The notes beneath the pieces were generated by a model that searched no databases, was not told the DNA's origin, and saw only the letters and a list, made by a program, of their open reading frames with translations. From contig DYKO01000003.1 in NCBI GenBank assembly GCA_020722565.1, forward strand, positions 1-64,000: a DNA stretch of 64,000 nt. The letters run 5' to 3'. This stretch comes from Rikenella microfusus. GTDB lineage: Bacteria; Bacteroidota; Bacteroidia; Bacteroidales; Tenuifilaceae. The position numbers and the translations under genes were made by a program. Of the stretch, positions 19,914 to 28,183 are shown in pieces; the stretch's first letter is position 1; every line of letters begins with the position of its first letter.

Positions 19914-19921
19914 TAACTTTG
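19914..19921 (+). promoter_or_regulatory. Putative -7 element for tRNA-Arg
   Basis: TAACTTTG fits TAnnTTTG and ends 11 bases before the first base of the tRNA, the distance expected for a start a few bases upstream of the mature 5' end. No -33 TTG at the usual spacing. Confidence 0.45.
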
Positions 19922-19932
19922 CATAACAATTT

Positions 19933-20004
19933 GGCCTTATAGTTCAAGGGATAGAACGGAAGTTTCCTAAACTTTAAATCCAGGTTCGAGTCCTGGTAAG
20001 GCCA
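19933..20004 (+). tRNA. tRNA-Arg (anticodon CCT)
   Basis: Full cloverleaf of 72 bases. The acceptor stem GGCCTTA pairs with TAAGGCC, followed by discriminator A. D stem GTTC/GAAC, anticodon stem GAAGT/ACTTT with loop TTCCTAA (anticodon CCT, reads AGG), and T stem CCAGG/CCTGG with loop TTCGAGT. The 3' CCA is not encoded and must be added. A short hairpin-like run (GGGGAAC...GTTTCCC then TTTTT, 20007-20032) follows and may terminate the transcript. Confidence 0.95.
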
Positions 20005-20006
20005 CA

Positions 20007-20032
20007 AGGGGAACATCGGTTTCCCTTTTTTA
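20007..20032 (+). terminator. Probable terminator of tRNA-Arg
   Basis: GGGGAAC and GTTTCCC can pair around a short CATCG loop and are followed by TTTTT at about 20028. Weak to moderate stem with one internal mismatch or bulge. Its place right after the tRNA supports the role. Confidence 0.45.
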
Positions 20033-20133
20033 TTTAACCAGCCACAAAATTAAACTATAAAATTTAAAGATTATTTGCTTTTTTAACACCATTGTATTAA
20101 TTTTATGGCAGATTTAATTACATATTGAAAGTT

Positions 20134-20619
20134 ATGTCAGAAAAGTACAAAGTTGATGCCATAGACCAAAAGATACTTTCGTACCTGGTTAAGAATGCCC
20201 GAATGCCCTTTCTAGAAATTGCCCGTGAATGTGGAATCTCTGGTGCGGCCATACACCAACGCTTTAAAAAAATGGAAGATGCGGGTATTATTGCCGGTTC
20301 AAGAATGGTGGTAAAGCCAAAGGCTTTAGGTTTTGATGTTTGTGCATTTGTGGGGGTACAGCTGGTTTCCACCAATCAGTATGTTGGGGTTATTGAGGCA
20401 CTTAAGTTGATGCCCGAGGTTGTGGAGTGTCATTTCATAACCGGTGAATATGCCCTTCTGCTTAAAATATTTTGTCGCGATAACGAGCATTTAATGGATG
20501 TTCTTGTAAATACCATTCAGAATATCCCCGGTATCTCTAAAACGGAAACCTTTATTTCGCTCGATCAGGCCATTGAGCGTCCCGTTTACGTTAAAGATAA
20601 AAGCGTGGTTACAGGATAG
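20134..20619 (+). CDS. Lrp/AsnC-family transcriptional regulator
   Basis: Feast/famine regulator of 161 residues. The N-terminal helix-turn-helix (about 8-60) opens with DAIDQKILSYLVKNARMP, a standard Lrp start. The C-terminal RAM/ligand domain (about 70-150) contains 'VVECHFITGEYALLLKI' and 'IPGISKTETFISLD'. Such proteins assemble as octamers and respond to amino acids. I use the ATG at 20134 because the upstream TTG at 20125 adds only three residues. It is a single gene with a strong hairpin after it. Regulon unknown. Confidence 0.92.
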   Translation: MSEKYKVDAIDQKILSYLVKNARMPFLEIARECGISGAAIHQRFKKMEDAGIIAGSRMVVKPKALGFDVCAFVGVQLVSTNQYVGVIEALKLMPEVVECHFITGEYALLLKIFCRDNEHLMDVLVNTIQNIPGISKTETFISLDQAIERPVYVKDKSVVTG

Positions 20620-20643
20620 ACAACAATTTTTTTAAAAATTAAA

Positions 20644-20667
20644 AAGGCTGAACCCCGGTTCAGCCTT
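20644..20667. terminator. Bidirectional intrinsic terminator
   Basis: Stem of 11 pairs (AAGGCTGAACC with GGTTCAGCCTT), practically a tight loop of CCCG when the inner pairs open. Flanked by A's on the left and by T-rich DNA on the right. It sits between the convergent Lrp gene and the small acidic protein gene and probably serves both. Confidence 0.8.
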
Positions 20668-20685
20668 CACTTTATTTATTTAGAA

Positions 20686-20910
20686 TTATTCGTCTTCTTC
20701 TTCATCATAGGCATCATCATAATAATCATCAAACGATTCGTGAAGATCTTCAAGTTGTTTAAGATCATCAAATTCATCGATTTCATCATACAAAGAGCGC
20801 TTAACATTTTTTTCCTTCTTAACAGGCTTAAGCTTTCTGGCTCTCTTCAACTCATCGGAATCGAAAGAATTATTCTTTACGGGTTTCCGAAAATCTTTCT
20901 TTGACTTCAT
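20686..20910 (-). CDS. Small charged protein, basic head and acidic tail
   Basis: A 74-residue protein (ATG at 20910; an upstream GTG would add one residue). The N-terminal 40 residues are Lys/Arg-rich, while the last 30 are almost all Asp, Glu and Tyr (ending YDDAYDEEEDE). No signal peptide, membrane helix or known domain. Codon use is ordinary, it is flanked by terminator and promoter-like DNA, and it looks like a real gene. The split charge could suit a nucleic-acid or ribosome-associated role, but that is a guess. Confidence 0.6.
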   Translation of the reverse strand: MKSKKDFRKPVKNNSFDSDELKRARKLKPVKKEKNVKRSLYDEIDEFDDLKQLEDLHESFDDYYDDAYDEEEDE

Positions 20911-21150
20911 CACAAGACAAATTAAGATGTTTTATGTTTAATTTATTTAATAATTAATAGTTAAACAATTAAAGATAATTATTTTGCGCAATTTTAAGCA
21001 TTTTTTTCAAAGCAGTAAATCGTTAGTCATCAGAGCATGAACTTTTTTATAAGAGGTGTAAAACATATTACTAATATAAAGAATAGAAACATAAATATCA
21101 ACAAAATTTTTACAAACCCTTTCAATGTTTACACTCTTACAACAAAAGTA

Positions 21151-21158
21151 TATATTTG
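21151..21158 (+). promoter_or_regulatory. Putative -7 element for AEC transporter
   Basis: TATATTTG, an exact TAnnTTTG, ends 15 bases before the ATG at 21174. No TTG at 17-20 bases upstream. Confidence 0.42.
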
Positions 21159-21173
21159 TTCTGAATTTTGAAT

Positions 21174-22124
21174 ATGGGTTCAGAGATAATCATCCATCAA
21201 TTGCTAATTTTTGGGGTTCTCATGGTAATTGGAGCCATTGGTTCACATTTTGGAGCTATAAAAGATGATGTAAAGGATTTTTTAGCCCACTTCATAATCG
21301 ATATCACCCTACCCTGCCTTATTTTTTCGACATTTGCGCGAATTGATAGTAATCCATCCCTGTTTATAAATGGTTTACTGGTATTTGTTTTTACTTTTCT
21401 CTATCTTTTCATTGCGTTTCTGATAGGCTCTATATCCTCAAGGCTTCAGGGTCTGTCGTCCGAAAGTACCTCGGTTCATACCCTTCACACCATGTTTGGC
21501 AACATCGTTTTCCTTGGTTACCCCCTTTTTGACGCTCTATTCCCAGGGGGGATAGGTATATTTTATGCTGCAGCATACCAACTGGCATCAAACACCATTA
21601 CCTTTACCTATGGAATATATAGATTAAGCGCTGGTCAAAATAAATCGGGATTTAAGCGATTGCTCAACATCAATACATTTGCACTAATTCTTGGTTTCGG
21701 ATTAATAGCGCTAAATATTAAGGTTCCTGAATTTTTGACCGATGCCCTTTATGGCTTGGGTAGAGCAACCAGCCCCCTTTCAATGGTTTACATTGGAGCA
21801 TTACTGATGGGTTTGGGCTTGCGCCAATCTGTGAAATCGCTTAGCTCATATATCCTGAGCTTCAATAAACTTTTAATGATCCCCGTTCTTATTGGATTCA
21901 TTTATCTTTGGTTTTTTAAAGTTGTAGACATAAACCCATCGCGGGAAGCTTTTATTGTTTTGATTATGCAGATGGCCATGCCATGTCAAACCATCGTTGT
22001 TGTAATGAGCAAAAGATATGGAGGAAACTATCAACTGGCAGCCGGAAATCTTTTTGTTTCCACCATTTTAAGCGTTGCTACGCTTCCCCTCATATACTTT
22101 TTTTTGTCGTGGTTACTTGGGTAA
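21174..22124 (+). CDS. AEC (auxin efflux carrier) family transporter
   Basis: Inner-membrane carrier of 316 residues with about ten hydrophobic helices. 'LPCLIFSTFARID' in the second helix region and 'GNIVFLGYPLFDALFPGGIG' are characteristic of the AEC/MleP branch, which moves small carboxylates or amino-acid-like anions. I choose the ATG at 21174 (MGSEIIIHQ) over a TTG two codons earlier because it follows the -7 element at a good distance. Its 3' end overlaps the convergent YceI gene by about 35 bases. Substrate unknown. Confidence 0.87.
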   Translation: MGSEIIIHQLLIFGVLMVIGAIGSHFGAIKDDVKDFLAHFIIDITLPCLIFSTFARIDSNPSLFINGLLVFVFTFLYLFIAFLIGSISSRLQGLSSESTSVHTLHTMFGNIVFLGYPLFDALFPGGIGIFYAAAYQLASNTITFTYGIYRLSAGQNKSGFKRLLNINTFALILGFGLIALNIKVPEFLTDALYGLGRATSPLSMVYIGALLMGLGLRQSVKSLSSYILSFNKLLMIPVLIGFIYLWFFKVVDINPSREAFIVLIMQMAMPCQTIVVVMSKRYGGNYQLAAGNLFVSTILSVATLPLIYFFLSWLLG

Positions 22125-22688
22125 GCTGCCTTACTACTAGTTTAACATCAAGGATGAATTCATCGTAAATCATGTTATCACCCAGGCTCTGAAAAAACTT
22201 ACCAAAACCATAACGTATGTTGTAAAGAGTTCGGTCAACAGTAATTTTTGATGTAAAAATATTGCCGTTTCGAACCACCTCGAACGTTATGGGCTTTGTT
22301 ATCCCCTTAATGGTTAAATCACCAGTAACGGTAGCCTTATCTGCAGTAAACTTTTCTGATTTAATGTTGCTCAGCAAAGCTATTTTGTAGCTTCCAACAC
22401 TGAAAAAATCATCGGACCATAGGTGGTCAAGCAATTTTTTGTTCCATTCAGGGCTCTTAATGTCATCAACAGTAATGGATTCCATGTTGATAACAAAATT
22501 ACCGCCTACAATCCTGTTGTTTTGTATCGTAAGCTTACCCTCCATTAGTTTTACCATACCAAAATGCTCACCCGAAACCTTGCGAGCCTTCCATTTAAGT
22601 GTTGTGCTAATAATATCGGCATTAAACTCCTTGACCATGCAATAGATGTGAACAGCAGGAGTGACATAATAATGGTTAAATGCTTCAT
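22090..22688 (-). pseudogene. YceI-family protein, frameshifted after signal peptide
   Basis: YceI proteins are periplasmic lipocalin-like barrels that bind polyisoprenoids. The mature domain is intact from about 22630 down to 22090: 'FNADIISTTLKWKARK', 'GGNFVINMESITVDD', 'VTGDLTIKGITKPITFEV'. It has no signal peptide in its own frame. In the neighbouring frame an ATG at 22686-22688 opens a clear signal peptide (MKHLTIIMSLLLFTSIAWS) that stops matching at about 22631. Adding one A to the AA at 22631-22632 (minus strand) would join them as ...AWSKEFNADI. So one base is missing: real decay or a sequence error. Without repair the product would start at 22638 and stay in the cytoplasm. Confidence 0.75.
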
Positions 22689-22777
22689 GGTCAAATTATT
22701 ATTGATTATCTAATAGTAACAACAAATTCGCGCTAAATGTTTTTTAGTAAATTAGCCGAGTTCAATGCGATACCAAA

Positions 22778-23233
22778 ATGCGAGTTGTAATTCAAAGAGT
22801 TTCAAAGGCAAATGTTACTGTTGATGGCAAAACTACAGGCTCAATTGGCAATGGATTAATTATTCTTGTTGGTTTTGAGCACACTGATACATTAGAGGAC
22901 CTCGACTGGATGGTAGGCAAAATAACCCGTCTTCGTATTTTTAACGATTCCGACGGAATAATGAACCTTAGCGTTTCCGATATTGACGGTGAGATTCTGG
23001 TTGTAAGCCAATTTACGCTACATGCCAAAACCAAAAAGGGAAACCGGCCATCTTACATTCAGGCTGCATCACCTGATATAGCCATTTCGCTCTACAAAAA
23101 ATTTATATCGATGTTAGAACAAGCCACAGGTAAGCCCATAGCTAAAGGTATTTTTGGTGCACATATGGAAGTTTCCCTTGTAAATTCAGGACCCGTAACC
23201 ATTATTATCGATTCAAAAAATAGAGACCTATGA
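22778..23233 (+). CDS. dtd: D-aminoacyl-tRNA deacylase
   Basis: Removes D-amino acids (and glycine from tRNA-Ala) mischarged on tRNAs, a cytoplasmic proofreading enzyme. Length 151 residues is standard. 'SQFTLHAKTKKGNRPSY' holds the SQFTL motif, and 'NSGPVTIIID' holds the cross-subunit Gly-cisPro motif that makes the enzyme chirality-selective. It overlaps the next gene by 4 bases (ATGA), so the two are coupled. Confidence 0.96.
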   Translation: MRVVIQRVSKANVTVDGKTTGSIGNGLIILVGFEHTDTLEDLDWMVGKITRLRIFNDSDGIMNLSVSDIDGEILVVSQFTLHAKTKKGNRPSYIQAASPDIAISLYKKFISMLEQATGKPIAKGIFGAHMEVSLVNSGPVTIIIDSKNRDL

Positions 23234-23565
23234 GAGAACTAACCATCGACGACGCTCAACGGATTGTTGATCAATGGATTAAAACCAACGGGGTGCGTTA
23301 CTTTAACGAGCTAACCAACATGACCCTTTTGGTGGAAGAGGTTGGTGAACTTGCGCGTATCATGGCACGTCGTTACGGTGAACAATCCTTTAAAAAAGGA
23401 GAGGAAGATCTAGATCCGGCTACCGAAATGGCTGATATCCTTTTTGTACTAATCTGTCTGGCCAACCAAACCGGGGTAAATTTAAGCAAGGCGCTAAAAG
23501 AGAGTATCGATAAAAAAACTAATCGTGATGCCCAAAGGCATAAACAGAACCCTAAATTGTTATAA
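23230..23565 (+). CDS. MazG-like nucleotide pyrophosphohydrolase
   Basis: A 111-residue all-alpha NTP pyrophosphohydrolase that hydrolyses nucleotide triphosphates to monophosphates, probably house-cleaning. The metal motif is LLVEEVGELARIMARRYGEQ (E-x-x-E), followed downstream by 'ATEMADILFVLICLANQTG' (E-x-x-D). This is the short MazG form common in Bacteroidota. Coupled to dtd upstream and 35 bases ahead of deoC, so the three form a small quality-control and nucleotide-salvage operon. Confidence 0.9.
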   Translation: MRELTIDDAQRIVDQWIKTNGVRYFNELTNMTLLVEEVGELARIMARRYGEQSFKKGEEDLDPATEMADILFVLICLANQTGVNLSKALKESIDKKTNRDAQRHKQNPKLL

Positions 23566-23600
23566 CTTTACAGTTCAAATTGTTTACAAAAATTGAAATC

Positions 23601-24500
23601 ATGGAACTTTCGTTTGAAAATAAATTCAACATTGAGGTTGATAAACTTGAGGTGGAAAAGGGAGTAAATAAATGCAAGGATACTGCAAAAGCCCTTAAAA
23701 ACGATATTGATGTGCTGAAAAAATGTTTCAGCATGATTGACCTGACCACCCTTAATGCCACTGATGGCTACGAACGTGGTAAGTTATTCGCCGATAGGGT
23801 GAGCAACTTTCCCAATCATTATCCGGGAATGCCTAATGTAGCGGCTATTTGTGTTTATCCCTCGCTTGTGGCTGCTGTAAAAGAAAACCTTTCGGCAACA
23901 AATGTAAAAATTGCCTCAGTTGCAGCGGGATTTCCTGCTTCACAAACATTTCTTGAAATTAAACTGTCGGAATGCGAAATGGCTCTGGAGCAAGGAGCCG
24001 ATGAGCTGGATGTGGTTATTTCGTTGGGATCTTTTCTCGAAGGCGATTACTTTACCGTTTTTAGTGAACTTCAGCAAATTAAAGAAGTTGCTGAAGATGC
24101 AAAGGTTAAAGTTATTCTGGAAACTGGTGCAATCCCCAGTTTCAACGAAATAAAACTGGCATCATTTTTAGCAATGGAAGCAGGTGCCGACTTCATTAAA
24201 ACATCAACCGGAAAATTGGAGCCAGCCGCTACCCCCGAGGCTGTTTACATCATGTGCCAGGCCATAAAAGAATTTTACGATAAAACAGGTCGAAAGGTGG
24301 GGATGAAGCCCGCCGGAGGCGTTTCCAGTTCCTACGATGCTGTACTGTTTTATACCATTGCAGAGCAAATTCTGGGACAAGAATGGCTCTATCCCGGTCT
24401 TTTCCGTTTTGGAACCAGCCGCCTTGCCGATGTTCTGCTTAGTGATATTTTAGGCACAGAAGTTAAATTTTTCAGCCATTCATCGGGAGCAAAGTATTAA
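23601..24500 (+). CDS. deoC: Deoxyribose-phosphate aldolase
   Basis: Cleaves 2-deoxyribose 5-phosphate to glyceraldehyde 3-phosphate and acetaldehyde, the last step of deoxynucleoside breakdown. The TIM-barrel markers are 'VAAICVYPSLV' (Cys strand), 'DELDVVISLG', 'KVILETGAI', 'GADFIKTSTGK' (Schiff-base Lys) and 'GRKVGMKPAGGVSS' (second Lys). I take the ATG at 23601 (299 residues) rather than a TTG at 23580. The length is above the 220-260 of short forms because of a helical N-terminal extension. A hairpin terminator follows. Confidence 0.96.
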   Translation: MELSFENKFNIEVDKLEVEKGVNKCKDTAKALKNDIDVLKKCFSMIDLTTLNATDGYERGKLFADRVSNFPNHYPGMPNVAAICVYPSLVAAVKENLSATNVKIASVAAGFPASQTFLEIKLSECEMALEQGADELDVVISLGSFLEGDYFTVFSELQQIKEVAEDAKVKVILETGAIPSFNEIKLASFLAMEAGADFIKTSTGKLEPAATPEAVYIMCQAIKEFYDKTGRKVGMKPAGGVSSSYDAVLFYTIAEQILGQEWLYPGLFRFGTSRLADVLLSDILGTEVKFFSHSSGAKY

Positions 24501-24549
24501 TCTTAAATTGATTTACAATAATCCCCATTAATTTTTAAAACACTCATAA

Positions 24550-24577
24550 AAAAGGCGTGAAAATATTCACGCCTTTT
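24550..24577. terminator. Bidirectional intrinsic terminator
   Basis: Stem of 12 pairs (AAAAGGCGTGAA with TTCACGCCTTTT) around a 4-base loop AATA. A-run before and T-run after make it work for both deoC and the convergent symporter gene. Confidence 0.87.
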
Positions 24578-24596
24578 ATTAATTCTATCTATGATG

Positions 24597-26195
24597 CTAC
24601 CACCAGACTGAATAGAAAATGATAAGAATTATTATCACCCCTAATGAAGCAAACAAGAAAACTTTACTGGTTTTAAACAAATCCTTAGAAATGGTTATTG
24701 CCTTCTCGTGAGTCTTGTTGCCCTCAAACAGGGCAAAAATAACTATAAGGACAAAGCTGAGCAGGAACACAATTCCCATTCTGTCTATAAACGGCAGGTT
24801 TGGAGCAATGACCTTGAAAATCAGAGAGAAAATGAAGGTACCGATGGCCGCAGCCAGAGCTCCATTTGCGGTTGCCTTTTTATAAAAGAATCCGGCAAGG
24901 AAAATAGCCAAAGCGCCAGGGCTAACAAATCCGGTAAACTCCTGAATGTATTGGAAGGCTTGGTCTAAGTTTGATAATTGAGGGGCAATAATAGTTGCTA
25001 TAACAAGGGCAAAAAAACTTGCTATGCGACCTACACTTACCAAACGATGCTCCGATGCACCCTTATGAATGAATTCTTTGTAAATATCCATTGTGAAAAT
25101 AGTAGCAACACTGTTCATCATGGAGGCTAATGAGCTCACAATTGCTGCAACTAACGCGGCAAAGGCTAGGCCCTTAATTCCAGTGGGAACAAAGTTATGA
25201 AGTAACCAAGGATAAGCTTCGTCGCTCTTAGCAATGTCGGCCTGAAGGGCAAACGCTACTATACCGGGGATAACCACAATTAAAGGAAGCAAAAGTTTTA
25301 AGTAGGCAGCAAATACCAAACCGTTTTGAGCCTCTTTAACGCTCTTTGCAGCAAGTGCACGTTGAATTATGTACTGGTTGCAACCCCAGTAGTAGAGGTT
25401 AGCCACCCATAAACCTCCAATGAGAACGCTTAAGCCTGGTAAATCAATATAGGCATCTTTTAAACCACCTTTTCCATCGGGTATCATTAGTTGACCCTTT
25501 TCCAAAATCATATCAAACTTTTGGGGTGCCTTTTGAAGAAGGACCTTAAAGCCGGCGATGAAACCGTTGCCATCGCTTAAATAATCGAGAGCAAAATATG
25601 TGGTTACCAAACCTCCACCAACCAGAAAAATTACCTGAACCACATCGGTCCATGCAACAGCTTTCAAACCACCGTAAATAGAATAGAGCGCTGCAAAAAA
25701 GGCCAATCCTAATATGGCATACGTCATGTTAACGTCCATAATTTTATTCATTGCCAAAGCACCCAGGTAGATGATTGAGGTAAGATTAACAAAAACGAAA
25801 ACTAACAACCAGAATCCGGCCATTACGGTTTTTACACGCTTGTCGAATCGAACCTCAAGAAACTGAGGCATGGTAAAAATTTTCTTTTGCAAGAAAATAG
25901 GTAAGAAAAATACAGCAACAAGAATAAGAGTAAGGGCAGCCATCCACTCATACGAAGCTATTCCCAAGCCTATTGCATAACCCGAACCGGACATGCCAAT
26001 GAACTGCTCGGCCGAAATGTTGGAAGCAATGAGCGAAGCGCCAATTGCCCACCACGGAAGCGCTCGTCCTGCCAAAAAATAATCGCCCGAATTGGTTTCG
26101 GAATCATTCTTTTTAAACGAAACCCAAAGCCCCAACGAAACAATCAACAGGGCATAGGCTGCAAAAAGGATATAATCAATGGTTGCAAAATTCAT
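24597..26195 (-). CDS. Sodium/sugar symporter (SSS family, SGLT-like)
   Basis: Inner-membrane Na+-coupled solute carrier of 532 residues with about 14 helices. 'ASNISAEQFIGMSGSGYAIG' in TM2 is the SGLT-branch signature that includes the Vibrio galactose carrier. 'GGLKAVAWTDVVQVIFLVGG' is another conserved block, and the C-terminal helix 'FLFASLGVIIILIIFYSVWW' is typical. A sugar or sugar acid is the likely substrate. A terminator lies 3' and a promoter with both elements lies 5'. The nucleotidyltransferase gene upstream (107-base gap) may be a separate unit. Confidence 0.92.
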   Translation of the reverse strand: MNFATIDYILFAAYALLIVSLGLWVSFKKNDSETNSGDYFLAGRALPWWAIGASLIASNISAEQFIGMSGSGYAIGLGIASYEWMAALTLILVAVFFLPIFLQKKIFTMPQFLEVRFDKRVKTVMAGFWLLVFVFVNLTSIIYLGALAMNKIMDVNMTYAILGLAFFAALYSIYGGLKAVAWTDVVQVIFLVGGGLVTTYFALDYLSDGNGFIAGFKVLLQKAPQKFDMILEKGQLMIPDGKGGLKDAYIDLPGLSVLIGGLWVANLYYWGCNQYIIQRALAAKSVKEAQNGLVFAAYLKLLLPLIVVIPGIVAFALQADIAKSDEAYPWLLHNFVPTGIKGLAFAALVAAIVSSLASMMNSVATIFTMDIYKEFIHKGASEHRLVSVGRIASFFALVIATIIAPQLSNLDQAFQYIQEFTGFVSPGALAIFLAGFFYKKATANGALAAAIGTFIFSLIFKVIAPNLPFIDRMGIVFLLSFVLIVIFALFEGNKTHEKAITISKDLFKTSKVFLFASLGVIIILIIFYSVWW

Positions 26196-26226
26196 ATTGT
26201 TTGGTTTTAAGTTAAACGGTTTGGTT

Positions 26227-26256
26227 CAAAAATATACCCTTTTGCCAAAGCAGCAA
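26227..26256 (-). promoter_or_regulatory. Promoter of sodium/sugar symporter gene
   Basis: On the minus strand: TTG (26254-26256), a 19-base spacer and TATTTTTG (26227-26234), i.e. both elements of a Bacteroidota sigma-A-type promoter at the published spacing. It lies 32 bases upstream of the ATG. Confidence 0.6.
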
Positions 26257-26302
26257 TATTTTGAACTACAACAAAAGTTGCACACCTAAAAATTTATTTG
26301 CT

Positions 26303-27202
26303 CTAAATGGGCGATGGATATTCACCTTTTTCGGTTAGCTCCTTGAGCCTTTCCATCACCATTGATCTATCGCCCGGATAGGTTACACCAAACCACTCCG
26401 CACGGGTATCCAAAACCCTGCAGCTGGCATATCCTTCCTTAATGGCTCGGTTAACTACAGTGGGAATGTAAAACTCTGCTTTAACTTGATCGATCTGGCT
26501 GCTGAAAAAGTCTATCATAATTTTTTCGGTATAGTTGAAAAAGTCAGGGGTGAATCCCCAAAAGTTCATGGAAACTGGAACATTTTCACTTATGGCTTGC
26601 ATATTCCCGTTCTCATCCTTGAAATAAACCGGACCATTAACTCGCTCAATATGTGTACGCTCTACCACATCTAATAAAAATCCTGAGGAATTGGTGGTAC
26701 AGATTCCCCGAGAAACAGCACCCTGCTCCGAAAGAGTATTTCCAAGCCTAAATCCAACCATAAAATAGCTGGCAGGCTTTAGGTCAGAATTTGAGAGAGC
26801 CTCCGCCATTACTCTAAATGTGTCGTAACCATAAAAATCATCGGCATTAATAACCGCAAATGGCTCATTAATAAGATGACGGGTAACCCATACGGCATGT
26901 GCCGTTCCCCAAGGCTTCTTCCTTTCAGCAGGAACCGTGAATTTTCCCGGTAGCATCTCTAATTCCTGATAGGCAAGTTCTATTTTGATAGCGGGATCGA
27001 ACCGTTTCCCAAAAACCTCAAGAAAATCTTTTTCGATGCTTTTACGAATAACAAAAACAATTTTACCAAAACCGGCACGAATGGCATCGTAAACCGAGTA
27101 ATCGATAATGGTTTCGGCATTTGGGCCGAGTCCGTCAACCTGCTTAAGCCCTCCATAGCGACTTCCTATTCCAGCTGCTAAAATTACAAGTGTTGGCTTC
27201 AT
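26303..27202 (-). CDS. Sugar nucleotidyltransferase-like protein
   Basis: NTP_transferase (GT-A-like) fold enzyme of 299 residues. 'VILAAGIGSRYGGLKQ' is the nucleotide-binding loop of sugar-1-phosphate nucleotidyltransferases, and 'FAVINADDFYGYDT' holds the Asp that binds the divalent metal. It presumably makes an NDP-sugar from NTP and a sugar phosphate. Bacteroidota homologues often sit beside hexosamine or sugar kinases; here the only sugar-related neighbour is the SSS symporter. The precise sugar and nucleotide are not readable by eye. Confidence 0.85.
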   Translation of the reverse strand: MKPTLVILAAGIGSRYGGLKQVDGLGPNAETIIDYSVYDAIRAGFGKIVFVIRKSIEKDFLEVFGKRFDPAIKIELAYQELEMLPGKFTVPAERKKPWGTAHAVWVTRHLINEPFAVINADDFYGYDTFRVMAEALSNSDLKPASYFMVGFRLGNTLSEQGAVSRGICTTNSSGFLLDVVERTHIERVNGPVYFKDENGNMQAISENVPVSMNFWGFTPDFFNYTEKIMIDFFSSQIDQVKAEFYIPTVVNRAIKEGYASCRVLDTRAEWFGVTYPGDRSMVMERLKELTEKGEYPSPI

Positions 27203-27203
27203 A

Positions 27204-27221
27204 ATAAACAGTATTGTTTAT
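27204..27221. promoter_or_regulatory. Short inverted repeat in divergent promoter region
   Basis: ATAAACA-GTAT-TGTTTAT, perfect 7-base arms, two bases upstream of the nucleotidyltransferase ATG and about 9 bases before the -33 of the M23 gene on the other strand. It could be an operator shared by both genes or a chance AT-rich palindrome. Confidence 0.3.
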
Positions 27222-27229
27222 GTATTTAC

Positions 27230-27258
27230 TTGTTAATGTATTTATTAGAGTATATTTG
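27230..27258 (+). promoter_or_regulatory. Promoter of M23 peptidase gene
   Basis: TTG (27230-27232), an 18-base spacer and TATATTTG (27251-27258) match the two-part Bacteroidota promoter. The predicted start near 27265 makes the ATG at 27312 the sensible translation start and argues against an earlier TTG at 27270. Confidence 0.58.
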
Positions 27259-27311
27259 TACTTATAAGATTGGCAAAGTTATTGATACATTTCAAATACA
27301 AAAAAATTAAT

Positions 27312-28083
27312 ATGAAGGAGTTAATAATCTTGTTTGTTTTTACATCGTTAGTTTTTAACACAGCAATAGCTCAGGATGATAAAAAGAAGTTTGAGCAGGA
27401 CTTTGAGCGCTATAAGCAGGAGCGAAATCTGGACTACCAGAATTTCGTAAAAAAGCGTGAAGCAGAGCTAAAAAAAATGGAACAGGAATACTTGAACTTC
27501 TATAACCAAATGATGGGGTTAAAAACCGAGTTGGTAGAATCTGGAGAACCAGAAAAAGCCGAATTGGTTCAGGATATGATTGATTATGAAAATACCATTG
27601 CCAAAACCTTAAACTATAAAATCGCCGAAAGGGCGAAAGATAAGATTTCGCCGTCCGAAAATGCTAATAAAAATACAAAAGAACCAGAGGTTCCAGTTCC
27701 TAAAAAAGAAAGTGAAAATGCGAGCAAAACCAATAACAAGGATTCATCCAACGCTCAGGCGTCCAATTAAACATAACGGGGTTGACTTTGGTTGTGGTCG
27801 AGGAACAGAAGTCTATGCAGCATCGAGTGGAAGGATTGTACTGGCAGCATTTTACCGCACTTACGGTAATTACGTAATCATTGAGCATCAAGGAGGTACA
27901 TGTTCGGTTTACGCACACCTCGACAGGATTTTGGTAAGTAAGGGAGCTCTGATTAAAAAAGGGGGTCTGATAGGATATTCAGGGAGCACCGGACAAAGTA
28001 CAGGTTCCCATCTACACTATGAGGTTCGTATTAAAGGCATTCCCGTTAACCCCATGGGTTATCTGATTGAATACCAGAAATAG
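27312..28083 (+). pseudogene. M23 peptidase with coiled-coil region, frameshifted
   Basis: M23 peptidases are zinc enzymes that cut peptidoglycan cross-bridges. Residues 1-21 are a signal peptide (ends AIAQ), then comes a charged coiled coil to about residue 110 and a linker. This frame ends at 27770. In the +1 frame a full M23 domain runs to 28083: RIHPTLRRPIKHNGVDFG (ligands His and Asp), 'YAHLDRI' and GSHLHYEV (His-x-His). Dropping one A from the A6 run at 27702-27707 would fuse them smoothly as ...VPKKKVKMRAKPITRIHP. So a single inserted base, real or artefactual, breaks a gene of about 256 codons. As read, the signal peptide and active site are separated. Programmed frameshifting on A6 is possible but less likely. 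Confidence 0.78.
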
Positions 28084-28139
28084 CTGCTCCACCAATTTTT
28101 TTTGAGCCCAAGGTTTATTACTATCAGCATTCCTAAAAA

Positions 28140-28167
28140 TTGTGCACCAATTATTTTCCTATTTTTG
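28140..28167 (+). promoter_or_regulatory. Promoter of U32 peptidase gene
   Basis: TTG (28140-28142), a 17-base spacer and TATTTTTG (28160-28167), 16 bases before the ATG at 28184. Both elements of the Bacteroidota promoter are present. Confidence 0.58.
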
Positions 28168-28183
28168 CAGAAAATAATAAAAT

